The notes below the pieces were generated by a model. That model did not search any database, was not told where the DNA came from, and saw only the letters and a list, made by a program, of their open reading frames with translations. This document shows, one piece after another, positions 8,102 through 16,373 of a stretch of 64,000 bases of DNA; the first letter of the stretch is position 1, and each line of letters opens with the position of its first letter. Source of the stretch: Brevibacillus brevis NBRC 100599 (GTDB lineage: Bacteria; Bacillota; Bacilli; Brevibacillales; Brevibacillaceae); assembly GCF_000010165.1 (NCBI RefSeq), contig NC_012491.1, positions 2,921,501 to 2,985,500 on the forward strand, given 5' to 3'. A program made the translations under genes and the position numbers.

Positions 8102-8671
8102 ATGTACAACAACTATTACCATCACTATCAATGGTATTATCCCGTGCTTGCCGGCTGGAATAACAGCCATTTTCACTATGGATGGAGTCCTGATTATTAC
8201 AGCTGGAGCCATGCGAATGGGAATCGATACTGGAATCGTTATCAGAATACCATCGAATTGAGAGATTATGGACCAAAGCCTTTTGTCGTGAATATTGAGC
8301 AAGCCACAAAGCAAAACAACACATTCCGTACGGCATTATGGACAGGGAAGCACTTGCAGGTAACACTAATGAGCATAAACGTTGGAGACGACATTGGTTT
8401 AGAAAATCATCCGAATACAGATCAATTCATCCGAGTGGAAGAAGGTCAAGGGCTTGTTCGGATGGGCGATCGCCAAGATCATTTAGATTTTGAACGAAGA
8501 GTCAATGATAACGATGCCATCATGGTCCCTGCGGGCACATGGCACAATGTTATCAATACGGGGAATACACCCCTTAAAGTATATTCCATCTATGCGCCAC
8601 CTCAGCATCCATTTGGGACCGTTCATGAAACGAAAGCCAGTGCCATGGCTTCTGAGCAAAGCCCTCAATAA
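8102..8671 (+). CDS. Cupin protein with Tyr/His/Trp-rich N-terminus, possible spore coat protein
   Basis: 189 residues in two parts. Residues 1-45 are extremely rich in Tyr, Trp, His and Asn (MYNNYYHHYQWYYP...), as in spore coat proteins that are cross-linked. Residues 60-170 form a cupin barrel: LENHPNTDQFIRVEEGQGLVRMG carries the first metal motif (His and Glu), and PAGTWHNVINTG the second His. Bacilli have similar cupins of the mannose-6-phosphate isomerase-like type. GGAGAGGAG precedes the ATG. A SigK-like -10 upstream fits a mother-cell protein. No enzyme activity can be assigned. Confidence 0.75.
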   Translation: MYNNYYHHYQWYYPVLAGWNNSHFHYGWSPDYYSWSHANGNRYWNRYQNTIELRDYGPKPFVVNIEQATKQNNTFRTALWTGKHLQVTLMSINVGDDIGLENHPNTDQFIRVEEGQGLVRMGDRQDHLDFERRVNDNDAIMVPAGTWHNVINTGNTPLKVYSIYAPPQHPFGTVHETKASAMASEQSPQ

Positions 8672-8705
8672 GAATCGAGCTAATAGAAATGGTGCTAGAC
8701 ATCAC

Positions 8706-8743
8706 AGAAACCACCTCCAGAAATGGTCAGGTGGTTTTTCTGT
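8706..8743 (+). terminator. Rho-independent terminator after the cupin gene
   Basis: AGAAACCACCT and AGGTGGTTTTTCT form a perfect stem around a 12-base loop, with the T-run built into the right arm. The remaining 250 bases before the GH4 gene show no further gene. Confidence 0.75.
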
Positions 8744-9000
8744 TTGGAGTTAAGCTTGTCTTACATAATCCGACCTGTATTCACTTTGAGGCAGCGACTC
8801 AAAAAAATTGGGGAAGGTATGGAGAGCACGCTTCTCATTCCCTGGTCTGGAACTGGCATGTATACAGCAATTTTTTACCGTTGGCTACGGTTTTTTTACC
8901 CTTGCTGGTGACTTTTCGCTCCATTACGCTAAGAATGTACAAATCATACCATTTCATGAATCCAAATATCTTGCATTGCAAATCCGTTAGGGGGGTAGTC

Positions 9001-10302
9001 ATGCCAAAAATCACTTTTTTAGGAGCGGGAAGTACTGTTTTTGCCAAGAATGTATTAGGAGACTGCATGCATGTTTCTGCGTTAGAAGGCTCTGAGTTTG
9101 CCCTATACGATATTGATCCCCAAAGGCTAAAAGACTCTGAGAGTATGTTGAACAATTTAAAGGAAAGTACAGGTAGAGAGGTGACGGTCAAAGCCTATAC
9201 CGACCGAAAGGAAGCATTGCGCGGAGCGAAATACGTGATAAACGCCGTACAGATCGGTGGTTATGACCCTTGTACCATTACCGACTTCGAAATCCCCAAA
9301 CGTTATGGTCTACAACAAACGATTGCAGACACCGTGGGTATTGGTGGTATTTTCAGAAATTTGAGAACAATACCAGTATTACTTGATTTTGCACGTGATA
9401 TGGAGGAAGTTTGCCCGAATGCCTGGTTTCTCAACTATACGAATCCCATGGCTGCATTGACGGGTACATTGCTTCGTTTTGGCGGGATTAAAGCAGTGGG
9501 GCTTTGCCATAGTGTCCAAGTATGCGCACCTTATTTACTAAAGTCACTAGGAATGGAAACAGACAATCTTCAGTATAAAATTGCGGGGATCAACCATATG
9601 GCATGGTTGCTAGAGATCACGAGAGATGGGGTAGACCTGTATCCGGAGATAAAACGGCGTGCAGCGGAAAAACAGAAGGCCAGACACGATGACATGGTTC
9701 GCTTTGAGCTCATGCTTCGCTTTGGTTACTATGTGACAGAATCCTCCGAACATAATGCGGAGTACCACCCATACTTTATAAAAGGCAGATATCCAGAGCT
9801 GATCGAACGCTTTCATATTCCGTTGGACGAATATCCGAGACGCTGTGTAGAACAAATAAACAAATGGACAGCCATGCGAGAAGACTTGGTGAACAACAAG
9901 CAAATCAGTCACGCTCGCACCCTAGAATATGCATCATACATCATCGAAGCAATGGAAACGAACAAGCCATTTACGATTGGTGGTAATGTTTTGAATACTG
10001 GAAGACTCATCAGCAATCTACCGGAAAAGGCTTGTGTAGAAGTACCTTGCCTGGTAGATGGAAACGGTGTTACCCCTACGTATGTTGGGGAACTTCCTGA
10101 GCAGTTGGCCGCTCTCAATCGCACGAACATCAATACGCAGCTTTTGACAATTGAAGCAGCTATTACAAGGAAAAAGGAGCACATTTATCATGCAGCACTG
10201 CTCGATCCTCATACCGCTTCAGAATTATCCATCGATGACATTGTGTCTTTATGCGATGATTTAATTGAAGCCCACGGGGAGTGGCTCCCGCAATTTTCAT
10301 AA
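9001..10302 (+). CDS. melA: GH4 alpha-galactosidase, MelA-type (NAD+/Mn2+ dependent)
   Basis: 433 residues, the usual MelA size. Family 4 enzymes hydrolyse alpha-galactosides by an NAD+-dependent oxidation-elimination mechanism with a divalent metal. Visible features: the Rossmann loop LGAGSTVFAKNVLGD at the N-terminus, NAVQIGGY, NYTNPMAALT, the metal-binding Cys169 in LCHS and His199 in GINHMAW. The start at 9001 follows AGGGGGG by 5 bases; the frame stays open back to 8689 but that part has no family similarity and crosses the cupin terminator. It acts in the cytosol. Together with the divergent AraC regulator, the ABC importer and the GH36 enzyme downstream it makes an alpha-galactoside (melibiose/raffinose-type) utilisation locus. 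Confidence 0.88.
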   Translation: MPKITFLGAGSTVFAKNVLGDCMHVSALEGSEFALYDIDPQRLKDSESMLNNLKESTGREVTVKAYTDRKEALRGAKYVINAVQIGGYDPCTITDFEIPKRYGLQQTIADTVGIGGIFRNLRTIPVLLDFARDMEEVCPNAWFLNYTNPMAALTGTLLRFGGIKAVGLCHSVQVCAPYLLKSLGMETDNLQYKIAGINHMAWLLEITRDGVDLYPEIKRRAAEKQKARHDDMVRFELMLRFGYYVTESSEHNAEYHPYFIKGRYPELIERFHIPLDEYPRRCVEQINKWTAMREDLVNNKQISHARTLEYASYIIEAMETNKPFTIGGNVLNTGRLISNLPEKACVEVPCLVDGNGVTPTYVGELPEQLAALNRTNINTQLLTIEAAITRKKEHIYHAALLDPHTASELSIDDIVSLCDDLIEAHGEWLPQFS

Positions 10303-10315
10303 CAAGGCAAATAAC

Positions 10316-10345
10316 AACCCGACAGCTTTTTTGTCGGGTTTCTTC
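10316..10345. terminator. Terminator between melA and the convergent AraC gene
   Basis: AACCCGACA / TGTCGGGTT stem with a GCTTTTT loop, followed by T-rich sequence. Convergent genes on both sides. Confidence 0.8.
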
Positions 10346-10353
10346 CTGTTCAC

Positions 10354-11250
10354 TTACTCGATCAGAATATGGGTGGTCGGCAAGCTGTTTTTGCATTCTC
10401 GAAATTGACCGGGGGATGTCCCAATGAGCTTTTTGAACACTTTGTTGAAATAGTTGGCATTTGCGTATCCGATCGCCAGTGCAATGTCATTGACGGAGAG
10501 GTTCGTTTGGGTAAGCAAATCCATTGCTTTTTCAATCCGAAGCTTGGTGATGTATTGAAGGGGAGTCGTATTCAAATATTCGCGAAATAGATTGATGAGG
10601 TAGTATCTAGATAATCCTGCCGCGTTTGCGATGTCTCCCAGCGATATGGTTTCCTTGTAATGAGCTTGGATAAAACAAACGGCTTCCGAAATCCGATCCG
10701 GTACCTGCTTGCTAGGATTATCTATATTTTTCATAAATCGATAACACTCCATGACGAACTCATATGCTTTTGCTGAAGAACAGTAAAGATCAGTCACGCG
10801 TTTTTCACAAACTTCCTGGTAAATCTTGAGCAAAAGCTGGACGAGCTTCGCTTCTGGTGGAATCGATAAGACAGGCCCCCCGTTCGCTTGTATGTACTCC
10901 CAGCATTCAGTAGCTTGGCTGCCAACAAGCGTGATGTAAACAAATTCCCAGTGATCACTTTCTCCGGAAAAATAATATCGATGACAGCTAGGTACTTCCA
11001 CCAGAAAGGTTTTTCCTGCCCGTAATGGGTATGACTTTTCCCCGATATCCAGTCGTCCGCTCCCGGAGATGGTGTATTGGAAGACATATGTCCCGACATC
11101 GCTTCGATTTAAGCCATCCCAATCGTAATTGGCGGAAGTTTGCCTTTGCCATCCAATGGACCAAATATTGGCTGTTTCATTTCGAGAATCATCCTGAAAA
11201 CGAAAGCCGTAGCTTCCATAGTTGTTTTTCTTACTGATCAAATACAGCAA
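10354..11250 (-). CDS. AraC-family regulator (MsmR/RafR-like)
   Basis: 298 residues. An N-terminal cupin-like sensor (about residues 30-160, with GSGRLDIGEKSYPLRAGKTFLVEVP) is followed by two C-terminal AraC helix-turn-helix motifs (SLGDIANAAGLSRYYLINLFREYLN and VNDIALAIGYANANYFNKVFKKLIG). The start is TTG at 11250 with GGAGGG 7 bases upstream. Regulators of this type sit beside alpha-galactoside genes and activate them when bound to the sugar. It lies divergently from the ABC transporter operon and convergently to melA, so it probably controls both. The 134-base gap to the transporter gene holds a CodY-like sequence with 3 mismatches (11333-11347), which I do not rely on. Confidence 0.87.
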   Translation of the reverse strand: MLYLISKKNNYGSYGFRFQDDSRNETANIWSIGWQRQTSANYDWDGLNRSDVGTYVFQYTISGSGRLDIGEKSYPLRAGKTFLVEVPSCHRYYFSGESDHWEFVYITLVGSQATECWEYIQANGGPVLSIPPEAKLVQLLLKIYQEVCEKRVTDLYCSSAKAYEFVMECYRFMKNIDNPSKQVPDRISEAVCFIQAHYKETISLGDIANAAGLSRYYLINLFREYLNTTPLQYITKLRIEKAMDLLTQTNLSVNDIALAIGYANANYFNKVFKKLIGTSPGQFRECKNSLPTTHILIE

Positions 11251-11384
11251 TATATTACCCTCCGATCACACTTTATTACGATTGATAGCCGTTTAAGCGG
11301 GATTTAAGATTAAAGTAACATATTTTATCAGAAAATTCACTACATATTAAACGCAACAATTTTTTATCCCGAGGAGGAGACTAC

Positions 11385-12635
11385 ATGAAGAAATTCGTAT
11401 CGACCATCGTTTGCGTTCTATTACTTTCCTCAATTTTTGTATCCGCTTGCAGCAATGAAATGGCTTCACCCTCGTCGAATCAGGTTACGCTTCGATTCGC
11501 TACCTGGGACACTGGGGAGAGCTTGAAGTATGAACAAGAAATTGCGAAGCTGTTTGAACAGAAAAACCCCCATGTCAAAGTCCAAGTGGAATCCTATGCG
11601 GAAGGATATGACGATAAAATTGCCGCCTCCTTTGGTACGAAAAACCCGCCGGATGTGATGTATATGTGGAATTATCCTACCTATTATCAGTCTCTTTTGC
11701 CCATGGATGATTTACTCGCAAAGGATACGGCTGCCAAGTCCATCACGGAGGACTTCTATGAAAACATCTTTAACTACCACAAGTTTGAAGGGAGCTCGTA
11801 CGGATTACCCGTTGGCTTTGTAACCCGTGTCATTTACTACAATAAAAAACTTTTCGATGAAGCAGGCCTTCCTTATCCAACAGAAGGGTGGACATGGGAT
11901 GATTTTCGTTCGGCAGCTAAACAGCTGTCCAATCCAGCTAAAAAGCAATACGGGTTTGTCTTGAAGCAAAAAGACAATTCTTATGCCTTCCAAGAGTTCG
12001 TCTGGAGCAATGGTGGAAATTTCATCAGTCCGGATGGGAAGAAACTGGAAGGGTTCATGAACAGCCAAGAAACAAAAGAAGCGATCTCTCTATTTAGCGA
12101 TCTGATTAAAGACGGAAGTGCCATCGTAGTGGAGAGCGATAGATACACAGAGAGCTTTAAGTCAGGCAAAATCGCTATGATCGAAAACGGCATTTGGCCA
12201 TTGGAGGGATTTAAGGAAGCGGGACTCGATTTTGGTACGGTGGAATTACCCGCCTTTCCTGGAAAGCCGGTAAAAGGCGTGATTCATTCGGCGGGAGTAT
12301 CCATAGCAAAGGATACCAAGCAACTTGAGCTCGCGTGGGAGTTCGTCAAATTTTTTGTCTCTACAGAGGGAGCCAAAATACGGAAGGGCGACATGCCAGC
12401 GCTAAAAAGTGTCGCCAAGGAAACAAAAGTCGCAGAAGACCCATTGCGCAAACCCTTTTATTCCATGTTAGAGAAAGGCGATGAGGTACCGGCTTTCCTT
12501 CTCCATGCAAAATGGAACGAAATCGATAAAAATCTGGATTATGCCATTTCATCTGTTTTACTCGGAAAAGACCAGGCAGACCACGCCTTGGATAAAGCGG
12601 TGAAAATTTCGAATCAGTTCGTTGAAACGAAGTAA
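11385..12635 (+). CDS. Sugar ABC transporter substrate-binding lipoprotein
   Basis: 416 residues. A lipoprotein signal peptide (hydrophobic core then VSAC, lipidated Cys22) anchors it to the outside of the membrane. The rest is a family 1 solute-binding protein (LRFATWDTGESLKYEQEIAKLF, NPPDVMYMW, YGLPVGFVTRVIYYNKKLFDEAG). GAGGAGG precedes the ATG. First gene of a four-gene operon with two permeases and a GH36 alpha-galactosidase, which points to raffinose- or melibiose-type sugars as ligand. The ligand itself is inferred from context only. Confidence 0.9.
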   Translation: MKKFVSTIVCVLLLSSIFVSACSNEMASPSSNQVTLRFATWDTGESLKYEQEIAKLFEQKNPHVKVQVESYAEGYDDKIAASFGTKNPPDVMYMWNYPTYYQSLLPMDDLLAKDTAAKSITEDFYENIFNYHKFEGSSYGLPVGFVTRVIYYNKKLFDEAGLPYPTEGWTWDDFRSAAKQLSNPAKKQYGFVLKQKDNSYAFQEFVWSNGGNFISPDGKKLEGFMNSQETKEAISLFSDLIKDGSAIVVESDRYTESFKSGKIAMIENGIWPLEGFKEAGLDFGTVELPAFPGKPVKGVIHSAGVSIAKDTKQLELAWEFVKFFVSTEGAKIRKGDMPALKSVAKETKVAEDPLRKPFYSMLEKGDEVPAFLLHAKWNEIDKNLDYAISSVLLGKDQADHALDKAVKISNQFVETK

Positions 12636-12655
12636 CAAAGGGGCGATCCTGCAAG

Positions 12656-13612
12656 ATGATTTCGACCAATATTCAGACGAGAGAGAAGAGGGAACGAATC
12701 GAGAAAATGGCTGTTTCACAAAAAAAAAGGCGTGGGAATCTCACACCCTACCTGTTTATCTCCCCATGGATCATTGGATTTGTAGCCTTTACACTGGGAC
12801 CTCTTTTGTTTTCGTTCGCCATCAGTTTCTTTGACTATCCAATAGTCGGTACTCCCCAGTTTATTGGTTTTGACAATTACGTGCAGATGTTTACGAATGA
12901 TCCGATTTTTTGGGAGTCCTTAGGGGTTACCTTCAAGTTTGCTGCGATTCTGGTTCCGTTAAATATTTTGATATCGTTGCTGTTGGCCCTTCTATTACAT
13001 CAGAATGTCGGAGGATCCTCCTGGTATCGAACGATCTTTTATCTTCCGACAGTTATTGCAGGAGTTTCGCTGTCGCTTATCTGGGCCTGGGTCTATGACG
13101 GAGAATACGGCCTTCTGAATTATATTCTGTCATGGCTCGGCATTGAAGGTCCGCGTTGGTTAAGCGATCCGGAGTGGTCACTCTTTGCCATTGTTTTTGC
13201 GGGATTATGGGGGCAAGGTGTCATGATGCTGGTTTTTCTATCTGGACTGAAAAACATCCCCAAAGAATTGTATGAAGCAGCAGAGATAGACGGTGCTGGC
13301 GTCTTTTCCAAATTCTTCTCCATCACTCTGCCCATGCTCAGCCCAACTATGTTGTTTAATCTAATCACAGCGGTCATCAGTGCATTTCAGCAACTTACGT
13401 TTGCTTTGGTCATCACCAAAGGCGGGCCGTTGCGGTCGACTTATTTTTACGCCATGTACGTCTATGAGAACGCATTCCGTTATTTTAAGATGGGGTACTC
13501 AGCGGCAAATGCCTGGTTTATGTTCCTGATCATTTTGTCACTGACTTTTGTATTGTTCAAAACATCGAAAACCTGGGTGTATAACGAAAATGAAAGGAAA
13601 GGGAAGAAATAA
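12656..13612 (+). CDS. Sugar ABC transporter permease, MalF/MsmF-type
   Basis: 318 residues, six predicted transmembrane segments, starting with a basic cytoplasmic tail. The EAA loop that contacts the ATPase is seen as YEAAEIDGAGVFSKFFSITLPML. A GGGG site 12 bases before the ATG at 12656 is a weak ribosome binding site; the ATG at 12707 has none, so I keep the first. Works with the permease downstream as a heterodimer. No ATPase gene is in this operon; CUT1 systems of this kind commonly share an MsmX-type ATPase encoded elsewhere. Confidence 0.9.
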   Translation: MISTNIQTREKRERIEKMAVSQKKRRGNLTPYLFISPWIIGFVAFTLGPLLFSFAISFFDYPIVGTPQFIGFDNYVQMFTNDPIFWESLGVTFKFAAILVPLNILISLLLALLLHQNVGGSSWYRTIFYLPTVIAGVSLSLIWAWVYDGEYGLLNYILSWLGIEGPRWLSDPEWSLFAIVFAGLWGQGVMMLVFLSGLKNIPKELYEAAEIDGAGVFSKFFSITLPMLSPTMLFNLITAVISAFQQLTFALVITKGGPLRSTYFYAMYVYENAFRYFKMGYSAANAWFMFLIILSLTFVLFKTSKTWVYNENERKGKK

Positions 13613-13634
13613 ACCGAACGTAGGGGGAGGTACG

Positions 13635-14462
13635 ATGATTCAACCCAATCGTATTTATAAATGGATGATTCACTCCGTACTATTTTTTTTCAGCTTTTTA
13701 TTTCTTACTCCATTTATCTGGATGTTTTTGACGGCTGTCAAGTCACCTCAAGAAGCGTTTGTTTATCCACCCGTATGGTTCCCTTCCGAATTTCATTTCA
13801 GCAATTTTCTGGAGGCGTGGAACAAGCTGCCGTTTACGACTTTTTTGCTCAATTCCGTGATCGTGACAGGGCTAGGCGTGATCGGACAATTACTCGCTTC
13901 ATCACTTGTTGCTTATGGGTTTGCCAGATTTGACTTCAAGGGGAGAGATACGTTATTCATGATTCTTTTGGCATCTATGATGATCCCCTGGGATGTGACA
14001 GCCATTCCTCAGTACATTGAATTTAATGCGCTCGGTTGGATTGATACATTGCTGCCTTTGATTGTCCCGACGTGGTTTGGAAGTCCTTTTTTTATCTTTT
14101 TATTCAGGCAATACCTGTTGACAATCCCAAAAGAACTGGAAGATGCCGCACGAATAGATGGCGCCAACTCCCTGCAAATCTACTTGAAGATCATACTTCC
14201 GTTGATGTCTCCAGTGCTTGTAGTGGGAGGCGTGTATCAGATGATCAATTCCTGGAATGATTACCTCGGCCCATTGATCTTCTTGAACGATCAAAGCAAA
14301 TATACGTTGACGCTCGGCCTGATGCAGTTTAAAGGGATGTTCGATGTGGATGTCATATCCGTCATGGCAACGACTCTCTTGATCTGCGTTCCTCCCATCT
14401 TTGTGTTTTTCCTAGCTCAACGATACATCATGGACGGAGCATCTACTACCGGATTCAAGTAA
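13635..14462 (+). CDS. Sugar ABC transporter permease, MalG/MsmG-type
   Basis: 275 residues, six transmembrane segments, EAA loop LEDAARIDGANSLQIYLKIILPLMSP. GGGGAGG lies 5 bases before the ATG at 13635, and the length from there equals that of MalG-type permeases; the frame extends upstream to 13548 inside the preceding gene, which I reject. Second membrane subunit of the alpha-galactoside importer. Confidence 0.9.
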   Translation: MIQPNRIYKWMIHSVLFFFSFLFLTPFIWMFLTAVKSPQEAFVYPPVWFPSEFHFSNFLEAWNKLPFTTFLLNSVIVTGLGVIGQLLASSLVAYGFARFDFKGRDTLFMILLASMMIPWDVTAIPQYIEFNALGWIDTLLPLIVPTWFGSPFFIFLFRQYLLTIPKELEDAARIDGANSLQIYLKIILPLMSPVLVVGGVYQMINSWNDYLGPLIFLNDQSKYTLTLGLMQFKGMFDVDVISVMATTLLICVPPIFVFFLAQRYIMDGASTTGFK

Positions 14463-14487
14463 ATCAATCATAAAAAGGAGGAGGAAG

Positions 14488-16248
14488 ATGGTTCATCATA
14501 TAGAGGCATATCATGACTCTGTGCTTCGGGTCAAATTGCAAAACGAATGTACTGACGGTGACATCTCCTATGTACATGTCGTAATCGAATCAGATGAGGA
14601 AATTTCGTTTCCGCAGGTTCAACTCGCATGGCATTACCCCGCGGTCAATATACAAGCATACTGGCATCCTGGCAGTTTTCGCAACAAAAGTCTCGGAGTC
14701 GATTGGAGTAAAGGCTTTTCCTCCAAAGGTACGGTTGTTGCGCCTGTTGGTTGCTTTCTCAGTTCAGATGGACGTAATCGCCTCGCTATTGCTTATTCCA
14801 ATGCAATCGAGACTGTCAACTTTCACATGGGCATCCGTGAAGAGGACGGAACGATTCGCTGTCAAATCACGCTTTTTTCAGAGCCTTCCAAACCGATGAA
14901 AAGGTATGAGGGAACCATTCGTATTGATCAAAGAGACATTCCTTTTGAACAAGCGATTCAGGCCATATCCTATTGGTACGAGAGCATGGATGCCTATCGG
15001 CCATGTATGATACCCAAAGCGGCAACATTCCCGATGTATTCTACATGGTATTCTTTTCATCAAGAGCTCGTAGATAAAGAGATCGAACAACAGTGCAGAA
15101 TGGCAAAAGAGATCGGATGCGACACCGTAATCGTGGATGACGGATGGCAAACAACCGATAACCAAAGAGGATATGCCTATTGCGGGGATTGGGAGGTCGC
15201 ACATCAAAAGATCGGCAACATGAAAGCACATGTGCAAAAAGTTCAGGCTATGGGAATGAAATACATCTTGTGGTATAGCATGCCTTTTATCGGTTTGCAT
15301 TCGAAAGCGTGGGATACCTATAAAGATAAGCTGCTGGGTTATCGAGAGCATCTGCAAGCAGGTGTTTTGGACCCAAGATATCCGGAAGTCCGGGAATACT
15401 TGATTTCCACTTATGAAACTGCTCTGAATGAATGGGGCGTCGATGGCTTCAAGCTGGATTTTATAGATGAGTTTGATTTGAACAAAGCGAATGACAAAGC
15501 CCTCGAAAAAGATGGGAGAAGAGATTTTGACTCCGTTCAGGAAGCGGTTGAATGCTTGCTTGAAGGAATCTTCGCGCGGTTACACGCCAGGAAAGCTGAT
15601 GTCATGATTGAATTTCGTCAAAAGTATATCGGTCCCTTTATGAGAAGGTTTGGAAACATATTTCGGGTTGCCGATTGTCCGAATGATGCCGTTACCAATC
15701 GGGTGGGGACGATCGATTTGCGGTTGTTCTCCGGTAACACAGCTGTTCACTCAGATATGTTGATGTGGAGCCCGGAAGATACGGTTGAAAATGCGGCCCT
15801 ACAGCTCATTAATGTTTTGTTTGCGGTTCCACAGTTATCGATGCGCTTCGAGAAATTACCGCCGGAGCATATCGAAATGACAAAGTTCTGGTTGAAGTTT
15901 TGGAGAGAAAACAGAGACGTGCTTTTATTTGGAGAGTTACGTGCAGAAGCTCCCGAGTTACTTTATCCGAATGTTCAAGCGCGAAATTCATCGAAAGTAG
16001 TCATGGCAGTCTTTGGTAGCCCATACGTGAAAGTGGTTGAGCCAGGCAATAAAAAGCTATTCATTATGAACGGGACACTACACCAAGAGCTGGTTTTGGA
16101 TGTAGACAGAGAGTTACCTAACAGAGTAGTAGAGATTTATGATTGTTGCGGAAACCTGGTGTCTATGGCTCCGTTGGCAGTTCAGAAGGTGCCACATCGT
16201 CTGAAGGTAAAACCGTCGGGATTAGCGATTCTTACATGTTTGAAATGA
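14488..16248 (+). CDS. GH36-type alpha-galactosidase
   Basis: 586 residues, cytosolic (no signal peptide). An N-terminal beta-sandwich (about residues 1-165) precedes a TIM barrel with the clan D motifs STWYSFHQE and VIVDDGWQ, the nucleophile Asp324 in DGFKLDFIDEFD, and a likely acid/base Asp400 in RVADCPNDAV. A C-terminal beta domain ends the protein. These retaining enzymes remove terminal alpha-galactose from oligosaccharides. GGAGGAGG precedes the ATG. As last gene of the transporter operon it duplicates the activity expected of the GH4 enzyme, though the two mechanisms differ, so they may take different substrates (for example free versus phosphorylated or longer sugars). Acid/base assignment is by position only. 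Confidence 0.82.
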   Translation: MVHHIEAYHDSVLRVKLQNECTDGDISYVHVVIESDEEISFPQVQLAWHYPAVNIQAYWHPGSFRNKSLGVDWSKGFSSKGTVVAPVGCFLSSDGRNRLAIAYSNAIETVNFHMGIREEDGTIRCQITLFSEPSKPMKRYEGTIRIDQRDIPFEQAIQAISYWYESMDAYRPCMIPKAATFPMYSTWYSFHQELVDKEIEQQCRMAKEIGCDTVIVDDGWQTTDNQRGYAYCGDWEVAHQKIGNMKAHVQKVQAMGMKYILWYSMPFIGLHSKAWDTYKDKLLGYREHLQAGVLDPRYPEVREYLISTYETALNEWGVDGFKLDFIDEFDLNKANDKALEKDGRRDFDSVQEAVECLLEGIFARLHARKADVMIEFRQKYIGPFMRRFGNIFRVADCPNDAVTNRVGTIDLRLFSGNTAVHSDMLMWSPEDTVENAALQLINVLFAVPQLSMRFEKLPPEHIEMTKFWLKFWRENRDVLLFGELRAEAPELLYPNVQARNSSKVVMAVFGSPYVKVVEPGNKKLFIMNGTLHQELVLDVDRELPNRVVEIYDCCGNLVSMAPLAVQKVPHRLKVKPSGLAILTCLK

Positions 16249-16251
16249 TCG

Positions 16252-16285
16252 ATGCCGCGCCTATTCAAGGGGCGGTATTTTTTTA
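16252..16285 (+). terminator. Terminator of the alpha-galactoside operon
   Basis: ATGCCGC pairs with GCGGTAT (one G-U) around an inner GCC/GGG-rich loop and is followed by seven T residues. Confidence 0.65.
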
Positions 16286-16303
16286 GTGGGATAGATATTT
16301 TCT

Positions 16304-16332
16304 CAAGGATATTTTCAACGGGTATAGAATAA
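16304..16332 (+). promoter_or_regulatory. SigH-type promoter for the PAS kinase gene
   Basis: CAAGGATAT at 16304-16312 fits the SigH -35 (RnAGGAwww) except for the first base. After an 11-base spacer, ATAGAATAA at 16324-16332 matches the SigH -10 (RnnGAATww) fully. The kinase start codon is 42 bases downstream of the -10. SigH drives kinA in B. subtilis, so the match fits the gene's predicted role. Confidence 0.6.
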
Positions 16333-16373
16333 TAACATTATTCACAATCTTCGTTTAAGGAAGGTATAAACCT

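Noticed and set aside
8689-9000. In-frame N-terminal extension of the GH4 gene by 104 codons
   Set aside because: The extension crosses the cupin terminator, has no family similarity, and the ATG at 9001 has a strong ribosome binding site and the normal MelA length.
11333-11347. CodY-like box before the sugar-binding protein gene
   Set aside because: Three mismatches to the 15-base consensus in AT-rich DNA; likely chance.
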